This document shows, piece by piece, positions 25,678 to 35,849 of a stretch of DNA of 64,000 nt. The notes under the pieces were generated by a model. The model saw nothing but the letters and a program-made list of their open reading frames with translations. It had not been told where the DNA came from and made no database searches. Position numbers and translations under genes: made by a program. Numbering within the stretch: the first letter of the stretch is position 1; every line of letters begins with the position of its first letter. Source of the DNA: Qipengyuania pacifica (lineage in GTDB: Bacteria; Pseudomonadota; Alphaproteobacteria; Sphingomonadales; Sphingomonadaceae); NCBI RefSeq assembly GCF_019857205.1, contig NZ_JAHWXO010000003.1:62001-126000 (forward strand). The letters run 5' to 3'.

Positions 25678-27609
25678 ATGACCGAAATGGGCAATCCCAA
25701 CTACCGTACCTTCGACCCGGCGATGGAAGATGGCGCAGAGCCGCCGCAGCCGCGCAGCAATTCGCTACGTGACCGGATCAGGCGCAGCGCCGAACAATCC
25801 GCTCCATATGTGTCCCCATCGGGGTATGTTCACCAGCCGCAGCCTTGCGCGGATGTGACATCTGACCAACCGGTGTCTGTCGAACCGATTGCGCCTGCCG
25901 AACGCTTTACACCAACGCTGGGAGACGCACCGCCGCGCCCGTCGGGCCTTGCACCGCAGCGCGAGCCCGCGAATGCGGTTGAAGCTCCCGCAGAAGAAGA
26001 ACCGGTCAGCGAGAATGCCACCCAACCCATTGGCGTGGTGCTGGAGATCGCCGGCTCGGGTTCGATGATTGCCATCGACCTGCAACGCCTCAACGAGTGC
26101 ACCGAAGATGACGATCCATCGATCGCGATGGCCGGACAGGTCGGTTCGCAGGTCAAGATACGCGTCGGCAACAGCTGGCTTCTCGCCAGCGTGCGCAATC
26201 AGCGCCAGGATCGCAAGGCAGGGTCCATCCTCGCCAATATCGATTTTCTCGGCGAAGGGATCGAAGAGAAGCTGACCGGAAAGCTCCATGGCTTCCGCCG
26301 CGGTGTGACGCGCTATCCCGTTCCGGGCGGAATGGTCTATCCCGCGTCGACGCAGGACCTCAAGCAGGTCTATGCGAGCGACGGGCGCAGCGCGGTAACG
26401 ATCGGCAAGGTCTATCCTACGAAGGACATCCGTGCGGGCATCTACATCGATGCCATGCTCGGAAAGCACTTTGCGCTGCTGGGTTCGACCGGCACCGGTA
26501 AATCGACCAGCGCGGCCCTGTTGCTGCACCGCATCTGCGAGGCGGCGCCCGAGGGGCATATCGTCATGATCGATCCGCATGGCGAATATTCGGCGGCGTT
26601 CCGCCATACCGGCGTTATCCTCGACGTCTCGAACCTCCAGATGCCGTACTGGATCATGAATTTCGAGGAGCATTGCGAAGTGCTGCTCACCAGCAACGGC
26701 AATGAGCGCCAGGTCGATGCCGACATTCTGGCGCGCTGTCTGCTCAAGGCCCGCCAGAAAAGCCGCCTTGCCGAAAGCATGGGCAAGATCACGGTCGATT
26801 CCCCCATTCCCTATCTCTTGTCCGACCTGTCGAACGAGATTCAGGACGGGATGGGCAAGCTCGACAAATCGACCAACTCCGCCCCTTACATGCGGATCAA
26901 GAACAAGCTCGACGAGATCAAGGGCGACCCGCGGTACCAGTTCATGTTCTCCGGCATGCTGGTGGCCGACACGATGGCCGATTTCATCGCCAAGATCTTC
27001 CGCATGCCATCCAACGGCAAGCCGATTTCGATCATCGACGTGTCGGGCGTCCCCTCGGACATTACCGCGACGGTGGTTGCCGTGCTCAGCCGACTGGTCT
27101 TCGACTTCGCCATCTGGGGCCGCGAGGAGCGTACATCGCCGATCCTGCTCGTGTGCGAGGAAGCCCATCGCTACGTTCCGAACGAGAAGAATGCCGATGG
27201 CAATTCGGTCGGAACCATCCTTAGCCGCATCGCCAAGGAGGGCCGCAAATACGGCATCTCGCTCGGCCTGATCACGCAGCGCCCGTCCGACCTTGCCGAA
27301 GGCGTGCTGTCGCAATGCGGCACGATCATTTCGATGCGCCTCAACAACGACCGCGACCAGGAATTCGTGCGGGCCGCCATGCCGGAAGGCGCGCGCGGGT
27401 TCCTCGATGCGATCCCGGCCCTGCGCAATCGCGAATGCATCATCTGCGGCGAGGGCGTGGCCATCCCGATGCGCGTCAGCTTCGACAATCTCGAGGAATC
27501 GCGGCGCCCGGCATCGGAAGACCCGAGCTTCGTCGAGCTGTGGAACAAGACCGGCGGCGAAGAGGAAACCGTCCAGCGCACCGTGTTACGCTGGCGTTCT
27601 CAGGGCTGA
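25678..27609 (+). CDS. HerA/DUF87-type ATPase with long disordered N-terminus
   Basis: A 643-residue ATP-binding protein of the HerA-FtsK superfamily. Residues ~1-115 are Pro/Glu-rich and probably unstructured. Residues ~120-230 resemble the HAS-barrel of HerA. The ATPase starts with GSTGTGKST (~269) and has HIVMIDPHGEY, Walker B LLVCEEAHRYVPNEKN, a sensor region GLITQRPSDLAEGVLSQCGTI and the arginine-finger part. HerA normally works with the nuclease NurA in DNA end resection, but no nurA is next to it. It may instead act in conjugation-like or DNA-translocation processes. A second HerA-like protein is at 55768. Confidence 0.85.
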   Translation: MTEMGNPNYRTFDPAMEDGAEPPQPRSNSLRDRIRRSAEQSAPYVSPSGYVHQPQPCADVTSDQPVSVEPIAPAERFTPTLGDAPPRPSGLAPQREPANAVEAPAEEEPVSENATQPIGVVLEIAGSGSMIAIDLQRLNECTEDDDPSIAMAGQVGSQVKIRVGNSWLLASVRNQRQDRKAGSILANIDFLGEGIEEKLTGKLHGFRRGVTRYPVPGGMVYPASTQDLKQVYASDGRSAVTIGKVYPTKDIRAGIYIDAMLGKHFALLGSTGTGKSTSAALLLHRICEAAPEGHIVMIDPHGEYSAAFRHTGVILDVSNLQMPYWIMNFEEHCEVLLTSNGNERQVDADILARCLLKARQKSRLAESMGKITVDSPIPYLLSDLSNEIQDGMGKLDKSTNSAPYMRIKNKLDEIKGDPRYQFMFSGMLVADTMADFIAKIFRMPSNGKPISIIDVSGVPSDITATVVAVLSRLVFDFAIWGREERTSPILLVCEEAHRYVPNEKNADGNSVGTILSRIAKEGRKYGISLGLITQRPSDLAEGVLSQCGTIISMRLNNDRDQEFVRAAMPEGARGFLDAIPALRNRECIICGEGVAIPMRVSFDNLEESRRPASEDPSFVELWNKTGGEEETVQRTVLRWRSQG

Positions 27610-27624
27610 TCCGATCTCGCGGCG

Positions 27625-29073
27625 TTACATGTCGGGCTTGAACCGCCCGACCGCTTCGCCATTCGTATTGACCTCCTCCGCCGCGCGTTCGGGCGAGATG
27701 GCGCGTGCCTTGAGGCGCCAGCCCTTGCGGCGATAGGCGACGATCGCGAGCGCAACGCCGACGAAGGAGCCGAAGGGGAAGCTCAGCCACAGGGCATCCT
27801 GTCCCAGCGTGCCGACCAGAGCGTAATAGAAGCCGAGCCGCGCCGGGAACAGCGCGATCCCCAGCACGATCAGCGGTGCATAAACGACGCCGCCCGCGCG
27901 CATGGTGCCGAACAGCACGATCGTCACCCCGAAGATGATGAAGCTCCAGCTCGCCAGGAACTGGATGTGGCGGGCCAGCGCCACGGCAGGACTTTCGGGA
28001 CCCAGGAACAGAACCAGCGCCGCGCGGTCGAACAGCAGCAGCAGCGCGGTCATGACGCCGGTCAGTACCAAGTTCGTGCTCACCCCGGCGCGGCTGATCT
28101 GGTCCAGCCGGTCCAGCTTGCCCGCCCCGATGGCCTGCGCCGCCATGGCACTGGCCCCGGCACCGATCGCCATCGCGGGCATCTGGAGATAGGTCCATAA
28201 TTGCAGCGACGCGCTGTAGGCGGCCGCCGCAAGCAGCCCTTCGCGGTTGACGAGGCCGATGAAGACGATCCCCGCCGAAGACACCAGCAACATCTGTGCC
28301 CCCATCGGCAGACCCTTGCCGAGGATGTAGCCCATTTCGGCCCGCCGCGGGATGAGATAGCCGATTTCCCTGCCACGCAGCCGCAGCGGCAGATCGCGCC
28401 AGTAAACATAGGCGACCAGCCCGGCCAGCGAGACATAACCCGCGATCGCGGTGGACAGCGCCGACCCGGCAATGCCAAGCTGCGGGAAGGGGCCGATCCC
28501 GGCAATCAGCAGCGGGTTGAGCACGATATCGAGCACGACCGTCAGCGCCATGAAGATGAAGGGCGTTCGCGCATCCCCCGAGCCGCGCAGGCCCATGGCG
28601 ATCATCACCGTGGCCATGGAACCGGGGATCGCGATGAAGATGACGCGTAGATATGACAAAGCGAGCGTGTAGGCCTGTTCCGGTGTGCCCAGCGCCTGCA
28701 GCAGGGCGGGCGATGCCAGCCAGCCTGCAATCGCCACGATCAGCGCGAGCGTAAGGCAGAACCCCATGGCGGTGCCGAATGTCCGCCGCGCCTGATCGGT
28801 ATCGGATGCACCGAACGCCTGCCCCATCTTGACCGTCGCCGCCATGCCGAAACCGAAGACGGCGGCGAAGGTGAGGAACATGATGATATTGGCATTGGCG
28901 GTTGCAGCCAGTGCCGCTTCACCCAGCAGCCGCCCGACCCAGATCGAATTGACCGAGCCGTTGAGCGACTGGAGCAGATTGGATGCGAGCGTGGGCAGGC
29001 TGAACAGGACCAGTGTCTTGAGCACCGGTCCGCTGGTCAGATCGCGCGGCTTGGCTGGCGTCGGCGGTCTCAT
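27625..29073 (-). CDS. MATE family multidrug efflux transporter
   Basis: A 482-residue transporter with about twelve hydrophobic helices, using the sodium or proton gradient to export organic cations and drugs. MATE signatures: SLPTLASNLLQSLNGSVNSIWVGRLLGEAAL in the first half and the symmetric GKGLPMGAQMLLVSSAGIVFIGLVN in the second. The frame is open to 29157; ATG 29073 (MRPPTPAKP) is chosen since its ATGA overlaps the queE stop, a common coupling. Two genes, queE and this one, make an operon. A substrate cannot be predicted. Confidence 0.92.
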   Translation of the reverse strand: MRPPTPAKPRDLTSGPVLKTLVLFSLPTLASNLLQSLNGSVNSIWVGRLLGEAALAATANANIIMFLTFAAVFGFGMAATVKMGQAFGASDTDQARRTFGTAMGFCLTLALIVAIAGWLASPALLQALGTPEQAYTLALSYLRVIFIAIPGSMATVMIAMGLRGSGDARTPFIFMALTVVLDIVLNPLLIAGIGPFPQLGIAGSALSTAIAGYVSLAGLVAYVYWRDLPLRLRGREIGYLIPRRAEMGYILGKGLPMGAQMLLVSSAGIVFIGLVNREGLLAAAAYSASLQLWTYLQMPAMAIGAGASAMAAQAIGAGKLDRLDQISRAGVSTNLVLTGVMTALLLLFDRAALVLFLGPESPAVALARHIQFLASWSFIIFGVTIVLFGTMRAGGVVYAPLIVLGIALFPARLGFYYALVGTLGQDALWLSFPFGSFVGVALAIVAYRRKGWRLKARAISPERAAEEVNTNGEAVGRFKPDM

Positions 29074-29804
29074 GTGGCCCGTGTGTCTCCGAACAGGTGG
29101 ATGTGCAGGCGGTCGCTCAACCGGAAGCCATGGCGCACGCAGAGCGGCGCGAGCCATTTCTCGCGCTCGCGCAAGGTCTCGCTATCGGTGCCTTCGGCCA
29201 TCAGGAACACATGGCCGGGCCTGAAGCGGTACCGGTCGCGGAGCGCCAGGACCTCGTCGACGTCTGCGGGTTCCGCGATCACGAATTTGAACCATGCGCG
29301 CGGATCGGTGGCATAGGCATCGAGCCGTTCGGGCAGCAGCGCCAGTTCGGCGGGATTGCCGCTATGCGCCAGCTTGGGGCTGACGTTGAACTGGTCGATG
29401 CGGATATCGAGCGGGGCGGGGGCCCCGGTGGTTCCGTTGGTTTCGATCTCGACCGACACATCGGGCAGCAGCTCGAGCAGGCGAGCAAGGGCAGGGGCCT
29501 GCAGCAAGGGTTCGCCCCCGGTTATGACGAGCCGGCTTTGCCCCAGCGCCATGATACGCGCGGCGACTTCATCTTCCGGCAGCGAGAGCTGGTTGGCCTT
29601 GCGGTCGTATTCCACGCCGTCGCGATGCGGGCGTTCGTCGCCTTGGAAATGCCAGGTATAGGCGGTGTCGCACCACACACAGGCAAGGTTGCAGCGTGAC
29701 AGGCGCATGAAGGCGACCGGCATGCCCATGCTCGGCCCTTCGCCCTGAACCGACGCGAAAATTTCCGGCCCGCCTTCATCGTCGGTCGCGAGTATCAGCG
29801 CCAT
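29070..29804 (-). CDS. queE: 7-carboxy-7-deazaguanine synthase
   Basis: Radical SAM enzyme that makes 7-carboxy-7-deazaguanine for queuosine synthesis. The 244-residue protein has the radical-SAM cluster motif at Cys38, Cys42 and Cys45 (RCNLACVWCDT), the QGEGPSMGMP substrate/signature segment before it and the SAM-binding GGEPLLQ stretch. QueE sits apart from queC and queD in this window, so the pathway must be completed elsewhere. The stop codon overlaps the MATE transporter start. The region upstream to valS (238 bases) contains a perfect inverted repeat listed separately. Confidence 0.95.
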   Translation of the reverse strand: MALILATDDEGGPEIFASVQGEGPSMGMPVAFMRLSRCNLACVWCDTAYTWHFQGDERPHRDGVEYDRKANQLSLPEDEVAARIMALGQSRLVITGGEPLLQAPALARLLELLPDVSVEIETNGTTGAPAPLDIRIDQFNVSPKLAHSGNPAELALLPERLDAYATDPRAWFKFVIAEPADVDEVLALRDRYRFRPGHVFLMAEGTDSETLREREKWLAPLCVRHGFRLSDRLHIHLFGDTRAT

Positions 29805-29985
29805 GCCAGTCCTGACGGGTTTACACCGACCCCATGCAAAATAAAAACTCCGGCAGGCCGCGACGCTGCGCTCAAATTATTGTGAGAAAACAGGAAAGGT
29901 GGCTTTCCCCAATTCGAAGGTGTCACCTTTCGCGCAGGCCCTGTCACGATGATTTCCCACATGCGTTTCGCGCAGATACGGATGG

Positions 29986-30007
29986 GCCGGGGATTCATAT
30001 CCCCGGC
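29986..30007 (-). terminator. 8-bp inverted repeat downstream of valS, possible terminator
   Basis: GCCGGGGA (29986-29993) and TCCCCGGC (30000-30007) pair perfectly around a 6-base loop, 35 bases beyond the valS stop. No T run follows on either strand. It may be a weak terminator, an mRNA stabilising hairpin or an operator for queE. Nothing else stands out in the 238-base valS-queE gap. Confidence 0.35.
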
Positions 30008-30042
30008 ATAGGCAAAATGTCCCCGTGTAGGAAAGAGCTACC

Positions 30043-32760
30043 TTACCCCAGCCGCGCCAGCGCGGCAGTCAGGCGTTCGACCTCTGCGGTGTGATGGGCG
30101 TGATCGGCGCGGGCCTTTTCGACCGCTTCGGGCTTGGCGCGATCGACGAAGTTGGCGTTGGACAGACGCCCTTCGAGCGACTTGGCTTCCTTGGTGGACG
30201 CTTCGAGCGCCTTGGAAAGGCGGGCTTTCTCGGACGCGATGTCGATCACACCTTCGAGCGGGATCACGAAGGCATCCTCGCCGGCTGCGATCTGCATGGC
30301 GGCACCGGCGGGGGCATCGGCCATGTGGATCGGGGTCAGGCGGGCAAGCCGCTCGATCGCGGCGGCATTGGCCTCGACTACCGATTTCGCCAGCGCGCTG
30401 GGCGCCGGGCAGAAAGCTTCGAGCTTGGCGCCCGGAGGAATGCCCAGTTCGTTCTTGGCGGTACGAACCGCGCTGGTCAGCGCGATCAGCCAGTCGATCT
30501 CCGCCTTGGCCGCCGCATCGATCTCGGCCTGCGGATCAGGCCATTGCGCAGTGATCAGCGGGTAATCGGCGCGCGCGGCCTGCTTGGACCACAGCTCTTC
30601 GGTGATGAAGGGCATGAAGGGGTGCAGCATGACCAGGATCTGATCAAGCGCCCAGCCGGCGACGGCCTTCGTCTCGTCATCGAAATTGCCCTTGATCAGT
30701 TCGATATACCAGTCGCAGAAGCGGTCCCACACGAAGTGATAGATGGTATTCGCGGCCGCATCGAAGCGCAGTTCGGCCAGCGCCTTGTCGAGCGCGTCTC
30801 TGGTTTCGATGACCTCGCCGATGATCCAGCGATTGACCGCCAACCTGGGGGATAGCCCCGGGCCGGTATGATCGCCGATGCCGCCGACGATCCCGTTGGA
30901 CTGGCAGAAGCGCGTGGCATTCCACAGCTTGGTCGCGAAATTGCGGTATCCCTCGATCCGCTTGTCATCCATCTTGATGTCGCGGCCCTGGCTTTCCATC
31001 GCCGCCATGAAGAAGCGCAGCGCATCGGCGCCGTACTGGTCGATCAGGCCCAGCGGATCGACGACATTGCCCTTGGACTTGGACATTTTCTGCCCGTCGG
31101 CAGCGCGGACAAGGCCGTGGAGGTAGAGCCTGGGCCAGGGGTTCTGGCCGGTGTTGTACTGGCCCATCATCATCATGCGGGCATCCCAGAAGAACAGGAT
31201 GTCGAAGCCGGAAATCAGCAGGCTGTTGGGGTAATGTTTTTCGACGAGATCGGTCTTATCCGGCCAGCCGAGGGTGGCGGACGGCCACAGCGCGGACGAG
31301 AACCAGGTGTCCAGCACGTCTTCGTCGCGGGTCAGCGTTACGCCGTCGCCAGCCTGTGCCTGCGCCTCCTCTTGCGTCATCGCGACATAGGCTTTGCCGT
31401 CGGCGTCATACCACGCCGGGATCCGGTGACCCCACCAGAGCTGGCGGCTGACACACCACGGCTGGATGTTTTCCATCCAGTTGAAGAAGGTCTTTTCCCA
31501 AGATTTCGGGACGATTTCGACTGCGCCGCTCTTCACGGCTTCGATCGGCTTCTTCGCCAGCGTTTCGGCATCGACATACCACTGGTCTGTCAGCCAGGGT
31601 TCGATCACCACGCCGCCGCGGTCGCCGAACGGCGTCGCGATGGTGCGCGGTTCGGCATCGTGCTCGACTGCGTTGCCTTCCTTGTCCTTCGTGACATGCG
31701 GAATTAGGCAATCCAGTTCCTTCAGTCGCCGCACGACCAGTTCGCGGGCGCCGTCCACGCCGTCGCGCTTGAAGCGGTGAAGGCCGAGGAATTCTTCCGG
31801 CACCAGCCCGTCCGCTGTCTGGCAGACATTGGCTTCGCCATCGAGCATGTTGAGCATGTCGGCCGGCTTGAACCCGGCGCGCTTGCCGACTTCGAAATCG
31901 TTGAAGTCGTGGCCCGGCGTGATCTTGACCGCGCCCGACCCGAGTTCGGGATCGGCATGTTCGTCCGCGACGATGGGCACGCGGCGGCCGGTGATGGGCA
32001 GCACGACATGCTTGCCCACGACGGATGCGTAACGCGCATCATCGGGATGCACGGCAACCGCCATATCGGCCAGCATGGTTTCCGGCCGCGTGGTGGCGAC
32101 TTCGATGTAATCGCGACCGTCGGCCAGCGTCACACCGTCTTCGAGCGGATATCTGAAGTGCCAGAAACTGCCCTTCACATCCTGCGTCTCGACCTCGAGA
32201 TCGGAAATCGCGGTCTTCAGCTTGGGATCCCAGTTCACCAGCCGCTTGTCGCGATAGATGAGCCCGTCATTATGCAGGTCGACGAAGGTCTTGAGCACGG
32301 CCTGCGAAAAATGATCGTCCATCGTGAACTGTTCGCGCGACCAGTCCATCGAACAACCCAGACGGCGTAGCTGGCGGGTGATCGTACCGCCGCTTTCTTC
32401 CTTCCATTCCCACACCTTCGCGATGAAATCCTCGCGCGAATAATTGGTGCGTTTGTCCTGACTGGCCTCGAGTTGGCGTTCCACCACCATCTGCGTGGCA
32501 ATGCCTGCGTGATCGGTGCCGACCACCCACAGCGCATCCTTGCCGCGCAGCCGTTCGTACCGGATCATCACGTCCTGCAGCGTATTGTCGAGCGCGTGGC
32601 CGATATGCAGGCTGCCGGTCACATTGGGCGGCGGGTTTACGATGGTATAGGGTTCGGCCTGCGGGCGGTCGGGGCGGAACAGGCCCTCTCCTTCCCAATG
32701 CGCGTACCAGCGCGCCTCGATTTCGGCGGGATCGAATGTTTTCGGTAGCTCGGTGCTCAT
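30043..32760 (-). CDS. valS: valyl-tRNA synthetase
   Basis: Charges tRNA-Val. The protein of 905 residues has the class I motifs: the HIGH box in [15 protein letters not shown] near the start and KMSKS in [10 protein letters not shown]. The editing domain lies between them, with the [19 protein letters not shown] motif. The C-terminal ~60 residues form the ValRS coiled coil ([34 protein letters not shown]). The frame is open to 32841; ATG 32760 ([11 protein letters not shown]) is preferred by homology to other ValRS starts. It is divergent from the MCE operon, with 102 bases between the two starts. Confidence 0.98.
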   Translation of the reverse strand: MSTELPKTFDPAEIEARWYAHWEGEGLFRPDRPQAEPYTIVNPPPNVTGSLHIGHALDNTLQDVMIRYERLRGKDALWVVGTDHAGIATQMVVERQLEASQDKRTNYSREDFIAKVWEWKEESGGTITRQLRRLGCSMDWSREQFTMDDHFSQAVLKTFVDLHNDGLIYRDKRLVNWDPKLKTAISDLEVETQDVKGSFWHFRYPLEDGVTLADGRDYIEVATTRPETMLADMAVAVHPDDARYASVVGKHVVLPITGRRVPIVADEHADPELGSGAVKITPGHDFNDFEVGKRAGFKPADMLNMLDGEANVCQTADGLVPEEFLGLHRFKRDGVDGARELVVRRLKELDCLIPHVTKDKEGNAVEHDAEPRTIATPFGDRGGVVIEPWLTDQWYVDAETLAKKPIEAVKSGAVEIVPKSWEKTFFNWMENIQPWCVSRQLWWGHRIPAWYDADGKAYVAMTQEEAQAQAGDGVTLTRDEDVLDTWFSSALWPSATLGWPDKTDLVEKHYPNSLLISGFDILFFWDARMMMMGQYNTGQNPWPRLYLHGLVRAADGQKMSKSKGNVVDPLGLIDQYGADALRFFMAAMESQGRDIKMDDKRIEGYRNFATKLWNATRFCQSNGIVGGIGDHTGPGLSPRLAVNRWIIGEVIETRDALDKALAELRFDAAANTIYHFVWDRFCDWYIELIKGNFDDETKAVAGWALDQILVMLHPFMPFITEELWSKQAARADYPLITAQWPDPQAEIDAAAKAEIDWLIALTSAVRTAKNELGIPPGAKLEAFCPAPSALAKSVVEANAAAIERLARLTPIHMADAPAGAAMQIAAGEDAFVIPLEGVIDIASEKARLSKALEASTKEAKSLEGRLSNANFVDRAKPEAVEKARADHAHHTAEVERLTAALARLG

Positions 32761-32862
32761 GGCGTCGCCTTTGCCAGCGCCCTTGTTGCGATGCAACGCT
32801 GCAGGTGATGTGCGGCGATAGTCGCTTGGCAAGCGACTCATTTCCCCTCATACCCGCCCGCA

Positions 32863-33975
32863 ATGGGTGGTATTGCCGAATATGAGCTGGTCGAAGGGGA
32901 TGACGGGGGCAATGTGCTCGTCCTGTCGGGACCCTTCCTGGTGTCCACGATCGGTCAGGTCGATCACGATCTGCGCGCGCTGGACGGCCAGATAACCAAG
33001 GTCGACCTGTCCGCAATCAGCGAAATCGACACGGTCGGCGCTTGGGTCGCCTGCAGTATTTCCAGAGAATTCAACGCCGACCTGACCGGGGCCAGCCCGC
33101 GGGCGGAACGTCTGATCGAAGCGCTGAAAGACACCGGCTCGAAGGAAGAAATCGGCGCCCCGCGCCTGCCGGTATTCGAACGCGTGCCCGAAGCCATCGG
33201 CCAGAAAATGCTCAATGCCCGCAAGGGCGTTTACGGCGTGGTCGGCTTTCTGGGCGCGCTGCTGCTGTCCATCGGCAGCCTGATCCGCCATCCCAAGCGG
33301 TTCCGCTGGCTGGCGCTGGTCCGCCAGCTGGAACTGGTGGGTATTTCGGCCCTGCCGATCGTGGGCCTGATGAGCTTCCTGATCGGGATCGTCATCGCGC
33401 AGCAGGGGGCAGTGCAGCTGGCGCAGTTCGGGGCGGAAACGCTGACCGTGAACCTCGTCGGCAGGATTACCCTGCGCGAACTGGGCGTGCTGATGACCGC
33501 GATCATGGTCGCGGGCCGTTCGGGCAGCGCCTTTGCCGCGCAGATCGGCACCATGCGCCTGACCGAGGAAGTCGACGCCATGCAGACCATCGGCATATCC
33601 CCGATGGAAGCGCTGGTCGTGCCGCGAATCATGGCCGCGGTGCTGATGATGCCGCTGCTGGGCTTCTACGCCGCAGCCGTCGCCATCATCGGCGGCGCCG
33701 TGGTCGGCCAGTTCATGCTGGGCATACCGTTCTGGACCTTCCTGAGCCGCATTCAGGATGTCGTCCCGATCTACGATTTGTGGGTCGGCCTGCTCAAGGC
33801 GCCGGTCTTCGGCCTGATCGTGGCGCTGGCCGGTTGCTATCACGGCATGCAGGTGAAGGGGAATTCCGAAGACGTCGGCCTGCGCACCACCATGGCGGTG
33901 GTTACCGGCATCTTTGCCGTGATCGTGATCGACGCCTTCTTCGCGGTGTTCTTCACCAAGGTCGGGTGGGCCTGA
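32863..33975 (+). CDS. mlaE: MlaE-family ABC permease with N-terminal STAS domain
   Basis: Inner-membrane permease of an MCE lipid transporter. Residues ~1-95 form a STAS domain (KVDLSAISEIDTVGAW), then come an amphipathic linker and a MlaE core of five or six helices with IGIVIAQQGAVQLAQFGAETLTVNLVGRITLRELGVLMTAIMVAGRSGSAFAAQIG. In E. coli the STAS protein MlaB is separate, so here it is fused to the permease. The stop overlaps the ATPase start as TGATG. The following mlaF, mlaD and lipoprotein genes complete a full operon. Function: trafficking of phospholipid or related lipids between membranes; the direction is not readable from sequence. Confidence 0.93.
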   Translation: MGGIAEYELVEGDDGGNVLVLSGPFLVSTIGQVDHDLRALDGQITKVDLSAISEIDTVGAWVACSISREFNADLTGASPRAERLIEALKDTGSKEEIGAPRLPVFERVPEAIGQKMLNARKGVYGVVGFLGALLLSIGSLIRHPKRFRWLALVRQLELVGISALPIVGLMSFLIGIVIAQQGAVQLAQFGAETLTVNLVGRITLRELGVLMTAIMVAGRSGSAFAAQIGTMRLTEEVDAMQTIGISPMEALVVPRIMAAVLMMPLLGFYAAAVAIIGGAVVGQFMLGIPFWTFLSRIQDVVPIYDLWVGLLKAPVFGLIVALAGCYHGMQVKGNSEDVGLRTTMAVVTGIFAVIVIDAFFAVFFTKVGWA

Positions 33976-34877
33976 TGGCACAGGACGAAACCGGCCGGCA
34001 GCTTGAGCGCCACGAGCGTTTTCGCGGCGAATATCCGATCGAAGTGGAAGGGCTGACCAACCGCTTCGGCGATCAGGTCATTCACCAGGATCTCGATCTC
34101 AAGGTCAGGCGGGGAGAAATCCTCGGCGTGGTCGGCGGCTCGGGCACGGGCAAGTCGGTGCTGATGCGCTCCATCATCGGGTTGCAGCACCCCGCGGAAG
34201 GGGACATCCGTGTGTTCGGCCGTTCCGTCGTCGGCACTGATCCCGAACAGGATATCGGCATCCGCAACCGCTGGGGCGTGCTGTTCCAGGGCGGGGCGCT
34301 GTTCAGCACGCTGACCGTGGGCGAAAACGTCGAAGTGCCGCTGAAGCAGTTCTATCCCGAAATCGATGCCGAGCTGCGCCATGAAATCGCGCGCTACAAG
34401 ACGATCCTTTCGGGCCTGCCGGAAGAAGCGGTGAGCAAATATCCCAGCGAACTGTCGGGCGGGATGAAGAAGCGCGCCGGTCTGGCCCGCGCGCTGGCGC
34501 TCGATCCCGAACTGCTGTTCCTGGACGAACCGACCGCGGGGCTCGACCCCATCGGCGCGGCGGCGTTCGACAACCTTACGCGCGAACTGAAGGAAACGCT
34601 GGGTCTCACCGTGTTCCTCATCACGCACGATCTCGATACGCTGCACGAAATCTGCGACCGCGTGGCGGTGCTGGCGGACAAGAAGGTGATCGCGGTCGAT
34701 ACGGTTCCCAATCTGATGGAACTGGACCACCCTTGGATACAGGAATATTTCAACGGGCCACGCGGCCGCGCGGCGCTGACGGCGCAGGCGCTCGACGAAC
34801 TGCGCAGTCACATGGACAAGCCGCTCGCGGCGAACGTGGTCAAAGCGTTGGACAAACCGCCTGCGGGCAAGGCATAG
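33975..34877 (+). CDS. mlaF: MlaF-type ABC transporter ATP-binding protein
   Basis: ATPase that drives the MCE transporter, 300 residues. Walker A is GGSGTGKSV, the signature motif is LSGGMKKRAGLARAL and Walker B is LLFLDEPTAGLDP, followed by the H-loop LITHDLDT. An extended C-terminal segment (residues ~255-300) is typical of MlaF, which uses it to contact the neighbouring subunit. The open frame begins at 33042 inside mlaE in another frame; the true ATG is 33975 within the mlaE stop. Co-transcribed with mlaE, mlaD and the auxiliary lipoprotein. Confidence 0.94.
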   Translation: MAQDETGRQLERHERFRGEYPIEVEGLTNRFGDQVIHQDLDLKVRRGEILGVVGGSGTGKSVLMRSIIGLQHPAEGDIRVFGRSVVGTDPEQDIGIRNRWGVLFQGGALFSTLTVGENVEVPLKQFYPEIDAELRHEIARYKTILSGLPEEAVSKYPSELSGGMKKRAGLARALALDPELLFLDEPTAGLDPIGAAAFDNLTRELKETLGLTVFLITHDLDTLHEICDRVAVLADKKVIAVDTVPNLMELDHPWIQEYFNGPRGRAALTAQALDELRSHMDKPLAANVVKALDKPPAGKA

Positions 34878-34887
34878 GGCGAAACCA

Positions 34888-35838
34888 ATGGAAACGCGGG
34901 CAAATCACGTTTGGGTGGGGGCGGTGTCGCTGCTGATCCTCGGCGCGCTCGCGCTGTTCATCGTCTGGCTCGCCAGGCTGGGCGGCGGCGCGCAGGACGA
35001 ATACGACATCTTCTTCAAGCAGTCGGTATCGGGGCTGGCCAATGGCAGCGGCGTCGATTTTTCGGGCGTGCCGGTCGGCCAGGTCACCCAGATCGAACTG
35101 TGGGACAAGGACCCCGAATTCGTCCGCGTCCGCATCAAGGTGAAGGACACCGTGCCCATTCTCGTGGGCACCACCGCCACGATCCAGGGCAGCTTCACCG
35201 GCGTATCGACCATCACGCTCGACGGCGCGCGCACCGGTGCGCCGCCGATTTCGTGCGAGACGACCGCCTGCACCGAAGGCGTGCCGATCATTCCGCCCAC
35301 GGCCGGCGGCGGCTTCGGCGCCGTGCTTGCCAGCGCGCCGCTGCTGCTGGAACGGCTGGCCACGCTGACCGAGCGGCTGACCGTCCTGCTCAGCGATCGC
35401 AACCAGGAACAGATTTCGCAGATTCTCGCCAATGCCAATGCCGCCAGCGCCGGTTTCGCCGATGCGGCCCCGCAGATGGAACGCACGATGGCGGAACTCC
35501 AAGTGACGCTGCGCGAAGCGGCGGAAGCGCTCGACCAGTTCGAAACGGTCACCCGGTCGACCGATCGCATCATCAACCAGGAAGGCGAAGCCATCGCCCG
35601 CGATCTTCGCTCGACGCTGGAATCCGCCAGCGGTGCGGCCAAGGCGCTGGAAGACACGTTGAACGATGCCCGCCCCGCGACCAAGCAGCTGACCGAAAGC
35701 ACGCTGCCCGCGGCAGAGGCGACGCTGCGCGACCTGCGCGCCACCAGCAAGGCGCTGCGCGACGTGACCGAGAAGATCGACGAAAAGGGTGCAGGTTCGC
35801 TGCTGTCGAGCCAGCCATTGCCTGATTACAAGCCGTGA
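34888..35838 (+). CDS. mlaD: MlaD family (MCE-domain) periplasmic substrate-binding protein
   Basis: Anchored in the inner membrane by a helix at residues ~8-28, with an MCE domain at ~38-120 (FFKQSVSGLANGSGVDFSGVPVGQVTQIEL, then VGTTATIQGSFTGVSTITLDG). The ~200-residue C-terminal region is strongly helical with Leu/Ala/Glu heptads. This is longer than the E. coli MlaD (183 residues) and could form a coiled-coil needle as in other MCE proteins. It starts 10 bases after mlaF and its last codons overlap the lipoprotein leader, so it belongs to the same operon. Confidence 0.92.
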   Translation: METRANHVWVGAVSLLILGALALFIVWLARLGGGAQDEYDIFFKQSVSGLANGSGVDFSGVPVGQVTQIELWDKDPEFVRVRIKVKDTVPILVGTTATIQGSFTGVSTITLDGARTGAPPISCETTACTEGVPIIPPTAGGGFGAVLASAPLLLERLATLTERLTVLLSDRNQEQISQILANANAASAGFADAAPQMERTMAELQVTLREAAEALDQFETVTRSTDRIINQEGEAIARDLRSTLESASGAAKALEDTLNDARPATKQLTESTLPAAEATLRDLRATSKALRDVTEKIDEKGAGSLLSSQPLPDYKP

Positions 35839-35849
35839 GGGGCCTGAGC

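Noticed and set aside
25765..27315. 516-residue minus-strand open frame antisense to the HerA-like gene
   Set aside because: The plus-strand protein has complete ATPase motifs; the antisense has none.
32848..33981. 377-residue minus-strand open frame opposite mlaE
   Set aside because: His/Gln-rich shadow of a clear membrane protein.
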